Positions 1 through 5,585 of a stretch of DNA of 5,924 nucleotides are shown one piece after another; the first letter of the stretch is position 1, and every line of letters begins with the position of its first letter. This DNA is from Spirochaetia bacterium (lineage in GTDB: Bacteria; Spirochaetota; Spirochaetia; Sphaerochaetales; Sphaerochaetaceae). A program made the position numbers and the translations under genes. The stretch covers positions 1 through 5,924 of the forward strand of contig SABI01000161.1 of NCBI GenBank assembly GCA_009929055.1, written 5' to 3'. The notes under the pieces are model-generated. The model had not been told where the DNA came from and ran no database searches. It was given only the letters and a program-made list of their open reading frames with translations.

Positions 1-442
1 CTATATGAAAGAGGGGATATTAGTTGCCTTAGGAACTGATGGATCAAGTTCAAACAATACCCTCGATATGTTTAAAGAGATGAGACTCACTGCCATGATT
101 AGTGGAGCTTCTACCCATAACCCTACAGCTATCACCCCCTACGATGTGTTAAGCATGGCAACAATTAATGGGGCAAAGGCTCTTAAGAGAGACCATAATT
201 CGGGGAGTATCGAAGTTGGAAAAGATGCAGATATTACCCTTATTAATAGAGATAAGGCCCATCTCTCCCCTATGAACAATCCTTTTAGTGCCGTTGTGTT
301 TGGCTCATCGAGTCAAGATGTAGAGACCGTTATCATTAAAGGGGAAATTGTCTATAAAGAGAAGGAATTTACCCACATCGATATAGAGAAAACAAACCAT
401 GCTATTAACAAAAGATGGGAAGAAATAAAGAAGAGAATGTGA
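1..442 (+). CDS. mtaD: 5-methylthioadenosine/S-adenosylhomocysteine deaminase, C-terminal part (partial at the window start)
   Basis: This is the C-terminal third of an amidohydrolase-superfamily protein; the reading frame is open to the left edge, so the true start lies outside the window. MtaD-type enzymes are cytosolic metal-dependent hydrolases that deaminate methylthioadenosine, S-adenosylhomocysteine or adenosine to the inosine derivative. Visible evidence is the GTDGSSSNNTLDMFKEMRL block (codons from about position 32), in which the Asp of GTDG at 38-40 is the family's metal-binding/catalytic residue. It is followed by the usual MATINGAKAL helix and the GSIEVGKDADITLI strand of the small beta-sandwich domain, ending normally in a charged tail. 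The metal-binding His residues fall outside the window. The next element, 14 bp downstream, is a remnant of mtnA, which supports a methylthioadenosine role over other amidohydrolases such as SsnA or chlorohydrolases. The family assignment is firm; the exact substrate is inferred. Confidence 0.85.
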   Translation, partial: YMKEGILVALGTDGSSSNNTLDMFKEMRLTAMISGASTHNPTAITPYDVLSMATINGAKALKRDHNSGSIEVGKDADITLINRDKAHLSPMNNPFSAVVFGSSSQDVETVIIKGEIVYKEKEFTHIDIEKTNHAINKRWEEIKKRM

Positions 443-456
443 ATGAGGAGCTAATC

Positions 457-620
457 ATGGACGAATTTTTTCGAACTATAGAATGTAATAATAATACCCT
501 TACCCTCATCGATTTGAACCCGTTATTAACGGTGAGCATATTGCCCCTAAAGGGCTTCATGTCTATAATCCAGCAATTGATGTTTCGATTGAACAATTGC
601 ATATTTCTTTAGATAAGTAG
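457..620 (+). pseudogene. mtnA: mtnA remnant: N-terminus and C-terminus of methylthioribose-1-phosphate isomerase joined by an out-of-frame internal deletion
   Basis: MtnA converts methylthioribose-1-phosphate to methylthioribulose-1-phosphate and is normally about 340-350 residues long; only about 54 codons remain. From ATG 457 the frame reads MDEFFRTIECNNNTLTLID, resembling the family N-terminus (for example TMEWSGNSLKLLDQ). In a different frame, about 510-620, the sequence reads EPVINGEHIAPKGLHVYNPA followed by IDV, matching the conserved MtnA C-terminal block IAPEGVKVYNPAFDVT. The junction lies near 505-520. Roughly 280-300 residues are missing, including the region carrying the catalytic Cys and Asp known for the family. 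The usual LITAIITEKG after the NPAFDVT block is also absent: the frame ends in IEQLHISLDK and TAG at 618-620. A good ribosome-binding site (GAGGAG, 445-450) is still present. Translated in one frame from 457 it would give only a 51-residue peptide ending at 612. The family assignment rests on remembered motifs, not on a computed alignment. Confidence 0.75.
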
Positions 621-627
621 GATACTC

Positions 628-1566
628 ATGGATTTATTTATAACTTCTTTTATGGTCGTTTTCCCCCTAGCCCTTAAACTCTTATTAGGTTTTTCAATAA
701 GGAAAGCAAAGATTCTTAGTCTTACTTCTTTTAAAGAATTTAATAAACTTATCTTTACCCTTTTCCTCCCAGTCCTTCTATTTAATAATATTTATCATAG
801 TAATATTAAAGTTGATTTTAATGGCGAGCTCATTTTATTTGCCCTTTTCTCTCTTTTAGCCCTTTTCACCCTCTTTATGATAGTAATTCCTAGAATAGAG
901 AAAGAAAATCCTAAACGGGGGGTTCTTGTTCAGGGGATGAGTCGAAGTAACTTTATCCTCTTTGGAATCCCTGTTGCCCAAGCCCTTTATGGAGAAGGCT
1001 CTCTAGGACAAGCCACTATTCTTGTCTCTTTTGTGGTCCCTGCAATTAATGTGTTATCGGTAGTTGCCCTTGAATCCTTCAGAAATAAGAATGTTAATAT
1101 AAAGAAAATAGCTAAAGGGATTGCAACGAATCCCTTGATTATTGCCTCTATAGCCGCTTATGTGTGTGTCATTACAGGGCTTGTCTTACCACGTGTTATT
1201 GAAAGTTTTATAAGTGAAATTGCTTCAATTGCTACCCCTATTGCCCTTATCATATTAGGGGGCTCAGTTTCTTTTCATTCTATTAAAGATAACAAGAAGC
1301 AACTAACCATCGCAATTGCGGGAAAACTCATTTTAGCCCCTTTACTAGGTATAGTAGTTGCTATTCTATTAGGATTCAGAAATGAGAGCTTAGTAATCCT
1401 CATGGCAATGTTTGCCTCACCTACAGCTGTTTCTTCCTTCTCCATGGCGGTAAGTATGGATGGAGATGCTGAATTAGCAGGTTTAATTATTGTCTTTACC
1501 ACATTTTTATCGATTATTTCTCTGTTTTTCATCACTTTTTCTCTTTTAGCTTTAGGGTATATCTAA
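628..1566 (+). CDS. AEC (auxin efflux carrier/malate permease) family transporter
   Basis: This 312-residue inner-membrane protein has the normal length and hydrophobic profile of bacterial AEC-family permeases, with about ten predicted membrane segments in two halves. Segment 1 is at about residues 5-22, followed by a basic cytoplasmic turn (SIRKAKI), and segment 2 is at about 41-57. The conserved QGMSRSNFILFGIPVAQALYG stretch lies at 102-122 and the central polar linker RNKNVNIKKIAKG at 152-164. The second half carries a P-x-A-L-I-I-L-G-G motif (204-212) and the ASPTAVSSFSMA motif (263-274). Family members carry malate, other organic or amino acids, or auxin-like anions; the substrate cannot be read from the sequence. 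The start ATG is 7 bp after the last remnant mtnA stop, with only a weak purine-rich site (AAGTAGGA, 615-622). It may be transcribed from the mtaD promoter, or translated by coupling. No intrinsic terminator with a T-tract follows. Confidence 0.9.
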   Translation: MDLFITSFMVVFPLALKLLLGFSIRKAKILSLTSFKEFNKLIFTLFLPVLLFNNIYHSNIKVDFNGELILFALFSLLALFTLFMIVIPRIEKENPKRGVLVQGMSRSNFILFGIPVAQALYGEGSLGQATILVSFVVPAINVLSVVALESFRNKNVNIKKIAKGIATNPLIIASIAAYVCVITGLVLPRVIESFISEIASIATPIALIILGGSVSFHSIKDNKKQLTIAIAGKLILAPLLGIVVAILLGFRNESLVILMAMFASPTAVSSFSMAVSMDGDAELAGLIIVFTTFLSIISLFFITFSLLALGYI

Positions 1567-1575
1567 CAATCTAAT

Positions 1576-1618
1576 GTGTATTTATACAAAATTTTTCATT
1601 TATTTTGTATAAATATAC
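1576..1618. repeat. Long AT-rich inverted repeat upstream of gdhA (candidate operator or transcript hairpin)
   Basis: The left arm TATTTATACAAAAT (1579-1592) and right arm ATTTTGTATAAATA (1602-1615) are perfect 14-bp complements around a 9-base spacer. Outside them 1576/1618 and 1577/1617 also pair, and 1578/1616 is a G-T wobble, giving a 17-bp stem. It starts 10 bp after the AEC permease stop and ends 75 bp before the gdhA ATG. The right arm contains TATAAA (1608-1613), which resembles a -10 box, but no convincing -35 box sits at the right distance. There is no T-tract after the right arm and almost no GC in the stem, so a standard intrinsic terminator is unlikely. A dimeric-regulator operator is the likeliest reading, but this is inference. 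Confidence 0.6.
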
Positions 1619-1621
1619 TTT

Positions 1622-1652
1622 ACAAACACCACAATTTATTGGTAAGGTTTGT
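1622..1652 (+). other. Imperfect hairpin in the gdhA upstream region
   Basis: ACAAAC (1622-1627) pairs with GTTTGT (1647-1652) and ACCA (1628-1631) with TGGT (1640-1643). This leaves a 3-base bulge (AAG, 1644-1646) and an 8-base loop. The arrangement ends 40 bases before the gdhA start codon. It is short enough to be chance; no known riboswitch signature is recognisable in it. The rest of this intergenic stretch shows no convincing sigma-70 promoter that leaves room for the ribosome-binding site. Confidence 0.25.
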
Positions 1653-1680
1653 TGCAATATTGAGGAATACCTAAATATTG

Positions 1681-1686
1681 AAGGAG
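1681..1686 (+). promoter_or_regulatory. Ribosome-binding site that fixes the gdhA start
   Basis: AAGGAG lies six bases before ATG 1693. An in-frame TTG at 1678 would place the start codon immediately upstream of this site and leave the site inside the gene, so ATG 1693 is the real start. Confidence 0.85.
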
Positions 1687-1692
1687 TCAATC

Positions 1693-3054
1693 ATGAAACC
1701 TGCTACAAACCAAATGTTTCTTAATATGAAGCAAAGAGACCCACATCAAAGTGAATTCCACCAAGCGGTACAAGAATTTTTATTCTCAATTGATAAGATC
1801 ATCGACGACTTACCACATATTACTTACCATAAGGTAATAGAAAGGATGATTGAGCCTGAAAGAGCTATAATGTTTAGAGTCCCTTGGATAAATGATGATG
1901 GAATACTTGAAATCAACAGAGGATTTAGAGTTCAAATGAATAGTGCCTTAGGTCCCTATAAAGGGGGATTGAGATTTCACCCATCGGTAAATTTAAGTAT
2001 TATAAAATTTCTCGCATTTGAACAAACATTTAAAAACTCCCTTACAGGGCTCTCTTTAGGTGGTGGCAAAGGGGGAAGTGATTTTAACCCAAAAGGAAAG
2101 AGTGATGCTGAGGTGATGAAATTTACTCAAAGTTTCATGACTGAACTTCAACGCCACATAGGGCCTCATACCGACGTTCCAGCAGGAGACATTGGAGTTG
2201 GTGGGAGAGAAATAGGATTTCTCTATGGCCAATATAAGAGATTAAGAAATGAGTTTACCGGTGTACTTACTGGGAAAAGTCCTTCTTGGGGTGGCTCGTA
2301 CATACGACCTGAAGCAACAGGGTATGGTTTAGTATATCTCGCTGGAGCAATGTTAGAAGAAGATAAAGATACCTTCGAAGGAAAAGTAGCTTTGGTAAGT
2401 GGTTCTGGAAATGTTGCTCAATACACCATTGAAAAGCTCATTGAATTACAAGCAAAAGTTATTACCGTTAGTGACTCTTCTGGGTGTATCTATGATCCAG
2501 ATGGGATAAACAAAGAAAAACTAGCCTATATAAAACAGCTAAAAAATATTCAAAGGGGAAGAATTGCCTCGTATGCTGATACCTACCCTTCAAGCCAATA
2601 TATTGCCCATAATGGAAGCTTAGATTATAACCCAATTTGGAATATTAAAGCTGATTTAGCATTCCCTTGTGCGACGCAAAATGAAATCAATGCAAAAGAT
2701 GCTCATCATTTAGTAGAGAATAAGATCAAGTTAGTTGCAGAAGGGGCTAATATGCCAACCACTATTGAGGGGATAAATATTTTCTTAGACAATGGAGTTC
2801 TTTTCGCCCCAGCTAAAGCTGCTAATGCAGGGGGAGTTGCTGTAAGTGGATTAGAAATGGCCCAAAATGCCTCAAGAATTCAATGGAGTGCAAAGAAGGT
2901 AGATGATGAATTGTTAAAAATTATGAAAGGTATTCATAAGAATATTTCAGCAACAGCCATTAGGTATAGTACAAAAGGGAATTTAGTTGATGGAGCTAAT
3001 ATTGCAGGGTTCTTAAAAGTAGCCAATGCGATGATAGATCAAGGCTACGTATAA
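1693..3054 (+). CDS. gdhA: Glutamate dehydrogenase, hexameric, probably NADP-specific
   Basis: This 453-residue cytosolic enzyme interconverts 2-oxoglutarate plus ammonium and glutamate, linking nitrogen assimilation to central carbon metabolism. The length matches the small hexameric GDH class (about 450 residues). The catalytic and substrate residues known in this family can be placed: K90 in GPYKGGLRFHP, K114, K126 in LGGGKGGSDFNPKG, D166 in PAGDIGVGGREIG, and S385 in GVAVSGLEMAQN. The Rossmann domain carries VSGSGNVAQY (235-244) and SDSSG (260-264), resembling NADP-dependent enzymes such as E. coli GdhA more than the clostridial NAD enzyme; the biosynthetic direction is inferred from that. 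The start is ATG 1693, set by AAGGAG. A 126-bp region with a long palindrome precedes it, suggesting its own regulated promoter. The 3' end overlaps the convergent ABC ATPase gene by 10 bp. No internal frameshift or truncation is seen. Confidence 0.96.
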   Translation: MKPATNQMFLNMKQRDPHQSEFHQAVQEFLFSIDKIIDDLPHITYHKVIERMIEPERAIMFRVPWINDDGILEINRGFRVQMNSALGPYKGGLRFHPSVNLSIIKFLAFEQTFKNSLTGLSLGGGKGGSDFNPKGKSDAEVMKFTQSFMTELQRHIGPHTDVPAGDIGVGGREIGFLYGQYKRLRNEFTGVLTGKSPSWGGSYIRPEATGYGLVYLAGAMLEEDKDTFEGKVALVSGSGNVAQYTIEKLIELQAKVITVSDSSGCIYDPDGINKEKLAYIKQLKNIQRGRIASYADTYPSSQYIAHNGSLDYNPIWNIKADLAFPCATQNEINAKDAHHLVENKIKLVAEGANMPTTIEGINIFLDNGVLFAPAKAANAGGVAVSGLEMAQNASRIQWSAKKVDDELLKIMKGIHKNISATAIRYSTKGNLVDGANIAGFLKVANAMIDQGYV

Positions 3055-3758
3055 AAGTGTTTTAATAAAGAATGTAGAGAGGGGTCATTAAGGCTCCTCT
3101 TTTCTCTTTTCATCTCAATAGGGAGACTCTTTTCAATCTTCATAGGACGATTTGAAAGTTGGATGATAACATCTGCTATCAAAAGAGCCTCGTGGATATC
3201 GTGGGTAACAAAAATAGTAGTTTTTTCATCACGTGAGAATAAGTGGGTAAAGGATTTAACAAGGGACCATCTTAATTCAGCATCTAATGATTGAAATGGT
3301 TCATCAAGAAGCATCACACGAGAAGGAAATGCAAATGCCCTTGCAATAGAGACTCTCTGCCTCATCCCCCCAGAGAGCTCTGATGGGTTTAAGTTCATAT
3401 ATTCACTCAACTCCACGAGTTCTAAAAATTCTTTCCCTATAGCCTCTCTCTTCTTCTCTCCATCGATGTAGGGTCGTAACACAATTGTAATATTCTTCAA
3501 AATAGATAACCAAGGAAGAAGGCGTGGTTCCTGAAAGAGAAAACTTACATCCCCCTCCTCTCCCTTTTCTCTTATCACCTCTCCCCCATCGGGTGTTTCA
3601 ATGCCCCCAATAATCTTTAAAAGGGTTGTTTTACCACATCCAGAAGGACCTACAAGGGCTACAATAGAATTAGGTCTTAGGTTCAGGGAGAAGTTTTCTA
3701 TAACAGGAAGGAGAAGTGAGTCTGTTTTATATGTTTTAAATAGGGATGAGATTATCAT
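3045..3758 (-). CDS. ABC transporter ATP-binding protein, NitT/TauT (SsuB/TauB-like) family
   Basis: This 237-residue cytoplasmic ATPase powers the importer encoded by the two genes upstream. All expected motifs are present in order: Walker A GPSGCGKT (37-44), Q-loop Gln76 in FLFQEPRLLPW, signature LSGGMRQ (128-134), Walker B VMLLDEP (148-154) with catalytic Glu153, D-loop SLD (157-159), and switch His186 in VTHDIHEA. The EPRLLPWLSILKNI form of the Q-loop is typical of the nitrate/sulfonate/taurine group. The length is close to the family norm of about 250, so it should be functional. Its ATG overlaps the permease stop codon in an ATGA quartet (3755-3758), and GAGG lies seven bases upstream, indicating translational coupling. 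Its last 10 bp overlap the 3' end of gdhA on the other strand. The transported substrate is not determined. Confidence 0.95.
   Translation of the reverse strand: MIISSLFKTYKTDSLLLPVIENFSLNLRPNSIVALVGPSGCGKTTLLKIIGGIETPDGGEVIREKGEEGDVSFLFQEPRLLPWLSILKNITIVLRPYIDGEKKREAIGKEFLELVELSEYMNLNPSELSGGMRQRVSIARAFAFPSRVMLLDEPFQSLDAELRWSLVKSFTHLFSRDEKTTIFVTHDIHEALLIADVIIQLSNRPMKIEKSLPIEMKREKRSLNDPSLHSLLKHFYT
3076..3110 (+). terminator. Probable intrinsic terminator of gdhA, inside the convergent ATPase gene
   Basis: AGAGGGGTC (3078-3086) and GGCTCCTCT (3092-3100) form a 9-bp stem with two G-U pairs and the loop ATTAA, followed by TTTTCTCTTTTC. It starts about 21 bases after the gdhA stop. It lies wholly within the 3' coding part of the - strand ABC ATPase gene, so the same DNA serves as terminator on one strand and codons on the other. 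Confidence 0.6.
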
Positions 3759-4543
3759 ACAGAAGCCTCATTACGAACTAAGTTTTTCCTTTTTCTATAG
3801 CGAGTTGTTTCAGCTAAAATAAAAGAGAAAAGTAAGTCACTCATTGCAGTAAGAAAGATTGCAATAAGTGTCCACGATATTACCTGAGCTGTTTCTAAGT
3901 TTATTTGGGCTAAACTCATTTTAGAGCCAACTCCAAAAGTGGGAACTGTAAGAACTTCAGCTGCTATTATTACTTTCCAAATCATAGAGAGGGTACTTTT
4001 TGAGCCGGTAATGAGAAAAGGGGCCATACTAGGGAGATGAAAGTGAAAGAATCGAGTACGCCTAGAGAATTTATAGACCTTCGTCATTTCATCCAATTCT
4101 TTCGATATATGATGTACTCCCTCCTCTACTTGAACAAACATTACAGGAAAACCCATCAGAAAGGCACTAAATATGGGTACTGTTCCACTCGTAAACCAGA
4201 TGAATGCTAAAAGTATGATAGCCATTACAGGGGTTGCTTTACATATTACTAATAGGGGTGTTAATAGAGATTTCACAGAAGGGAAAAACCCACTTAATAG
4301 TCCTAAGAATGTAGAAATGGAGAATATGATAAGAAAACTTAAGCCACCTCGAATGAGGGTGACTGAAATATTTTCTACAAAAGAGGGATGCTTAATAATT
4401 TTTAGAAATGAAGAGAGTGTCTCCTTTGGAGAAGGGAGTAACACAGGAATATTGAGAACTTTTGCCCCTATATACCAAGCTAATAGGAGCAATGAGGTAG
4501 AAAAGACTACTATGAGTCTATTTTTCCAGATAGAAATCTTCAT
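3755..4543 (-). CDS. ABC transporter permease, NitT/TauT (SsuC/TauC-like) family
   Basis: This 262-residue inner-membrane subunit is about the usual length for the SsuC/TauC/ThiX group. A membrane segment at residues 9-28 is followed by the hallmark NIPVLLPSPKETLSSF (31-46). Further segments fall at about 66-88, 94-116, 118-138 and 219-244, with a shorter hydrophobic stretch near 186-200. The cytoplasmic coupling helix (EAA loop) runs from about 149 to 171 and ends in FHFHLPS. At the place of the usual conserved Gly there is Lys158 (4070-4072). The start at 4543 was chosen because KISIWKNRL then gives a normal short basic N-terminus before the first segment. The frame is open to 4630, but longer starts would lie deep inside the binding-protein gene. 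Even so it overlaps that gene by 26 bp, and no strong ribosome-binding site is visible, so coupling to upstream translation is likely. The 3' end shares ATGA with the ATPase start. Confidence 0.9.
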   Translation of the reverse strand: MKISIWKNRLIVVFSTSLLLLAWYIGAKVLNIPVLLPSPKETLSSFLKIIKHPSFVENISVTLIRGGLSFLIIFSISTFLGLLSGFFPSVKSLLTPLLVICKATPVMAIILLAFIWFTSGTVPIFSAFLMGFPVMFVQVEEGVHHISKELDEMTKVYKFSRRTRFFHFHLPSMAPFLITGSKSTLSMIWKVIIAAEVLTVPTFGVGSKMSLAQINLETAQVISWTLIAIFLTAMSDLLFSFILAETTRYRKRKNLVRNEASV

Positions 4544-5507
4544 TAGGTACCGCTGAACCAATTGACTCGTAATCAAATCCATAGAGTATGTTGTAATACA
4601 TATCAACACTTTCATAGGCATCGGTTGCATTAATATAGCCTAAATTACAATTAGGAATAGATAACTGAGCAAGTTCTGCACTTAAAATTTCTTGTTTTTC
4701 AATCTCTTGGGCAGCTTGTTCGACATTGGTATTTACCCAGTCGATACTCATAGCAACTTCATCAAGGGCAAGAGAAACAAGTTCAGGGTGCTCTGCAATA
4801 AATGTGTCTCTTACAACTAATACTGTCATAGGATAGTTATCTGTTCCAGTAAGGGCTCCCCACAGACTTTGGTAGTCTAAAAGTATAATTGTCTTTGGCT
4901 GTTTTGCTTTAGCCATTGATAAAAATGGTTCTGGAAGGACTACGAAATCTTTTTTCCCAGCAGCATACATCTGCACGAGTTGAGCCGGTGATGCAATAGA
5001 ATAGTCAAGAGTAACAAAATCGGTAGTATCATATCCAAAAGCGGTAAAATAAATTTGAGTGAGTTGATCAGGAGATCCTCCTGCACCAGGTATTGCAATA
5101 GATGTTCCTCGTAAATCTTCAAATTCAACAACTTGTGGGTCTGTTGTAATAAATTGAAGCATTCCTTGCCCTGTTACTGCTGCAAGTTTTATAGGAACCC
5201 CTTTAGCATATAGGTTTGCTGCTACATTTGTTGGAAGGAATGCCATATCGAGTTCACCGTTGGCTAACTTGGCAATAACTTCATTAAAGGTAGCATGTAC
5301 TTTTACATTAAAGGAGGCCATTTCATTAATCACACCCCCCTTTTGGGTAATTCCTGCTACTCCAAATCCACTTGGACCTTTCATTGCACCAAGGTTAACA
5401 GTTACATGGTCTCTCTCATTTTGGGCCTCTTTAACTGCCTGCGATGAAAGTGGACTTACTATTAACAGAACTATAAACATGGTCAACATAACTCTTTTTA
5501 ACTTCAT
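4518..5507 (-). CDS. ABC transporter periplasmic substrate-binding protein, NitT/TauT-like
   Basis: This 329-residue exported protein would deliver substrate to the permease and ATPase encoded just downstream. A signal peptide is visible: basic MKLKR, a hydrophobic core at residues 6-20, and a likely cleavage after SSQA (24). No Cys follows a lipobox, so it is probably a soluble periplasmic protein. The mature part has features of the type-2 periplasmic fold: VNLGAMKGPSGFGVAG (37-52), the VIAKLANGELDMAFLPTNVA block (77-96), the DLRGTSIAIPGAGGSPD hinge region (131-147), and YAAGKKDFVVLPEP (181-194). The latter pattern is usual for NMT1/SsuA-like binders. The acidic, Tyr-rich C-terminus (INATDAYESVDMYYNILYGF) resembles no substrate-specific motif I know, so the ligand is open; thiamine precursors, sulfonates, nitrate and similar small molecules are all possible. 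The ATG at 5507 was preferred over one at 5540 because it directly precedes the basic n-region; the ribosome-binding site (AGAGTG) is weak. It overlaps the permease gene by 26 bp. Confidence 0.88.
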   Translation of the reverse strand: MKLKRVMLTMFIVLLIVSPLSSQAVKEAQNERDHVTVNLGAMKGPSGFGVAGITQKGGVINEMASFNVKVHATFNEVIAKLANGELDMAFLPTNVAANLYAKGVPIKLAAVTGQGMLQFITTDPQVVEFEDLRGTSIAIPGAGGSPDQLTQIYFTAFGYDTTDFVTLDYSIASPAQLVQMYAAGKKDFVVLPEPFLSMAKAKQPKTIILLDYQSLWGALTGTDNYPMTVLVVRDTFIAEHPELVSLALDEVAMSIDWVNTNVEQAAQEIEKQEILSAELAQLSIPNCNLGYINATDAYESVDMYYNILYGFDYESIGSAVPNEDFYLEK

Positions 5508-5556
5508 ACTCGTATTCACTCTATGCTCCAATGTACCCATATGTAAGGTGGGTCCC

Positions 5557-5585
5557 TTTATATATTACTCAACGATTATTTTAAA
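5557..5585 (-). promoter_or_regulatory. Candidate sigma-70 promoter for the ABC importer operon
   Basis: On the - strand, TTTAAA (5585-5580) and TATAAA (5562-5557) are separated by exactly 17 bases, matching 4 of 6 and 5 of 6 consensus positions. Transcription would begin near 5550, giving a leader of about 43 bases before ATG 5507. It overlaps the end of tyrS. In AT-rich DNA such matches arise by chance, so this is tentative. No tyrS terminator with a T-tract is visible in the 57-bp gap, so read-through from tyrS is also possible. Confidence 0.35.

Noticed and set aside
415..612. A 65-codon open frame as an independent small gene
   Set aside because: It starts inside mtaD; only the part from ATG 457 has a ribosome-binding site, and its content is explained as an MtnA N-terminus running out of frame after a deletion.
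1649..1677. TTGTTG-17-TAAATA as the gdhA promoter
   Set aside because: Spacing is good, but transcription would start near 1684, inside the ribosome-binding site, leaving no usable leader.
1678..1692. TTG at 1678 as the gdhA start
   Set aside because: AAGGAG at 1681-1686 would then lie inside the gene, whereas it is ideally placed for ATG 1693.
4173..4556. Open frame on the + strand opposite the permease gene
   Set aside because: It is the antisense shadow of a well-supported membrane protein gene and has no family features of its own.
4544..4630. Extended N-terminus of the permease up to 4630
   Set aside because: It would overlap the binding-protein gene by more than 100 bp and add residues not expected before the first membrane segment.
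5508..5540. ATG at 5540 as the start of the binding-protein gene
   Set aside because: It lacks a purine-rich ribosome-binding site and would add acidic/polar residues ahead of a normal signal peptide that begins at the 5507 ATG.
5508..5564. TPP riboswitch or other leader element ahead of the importer operon
   Set aside because: The gap is only 57 bp and contains no recognisable riboswitch core; only a weak ACCC/GGGT pairing is seen.
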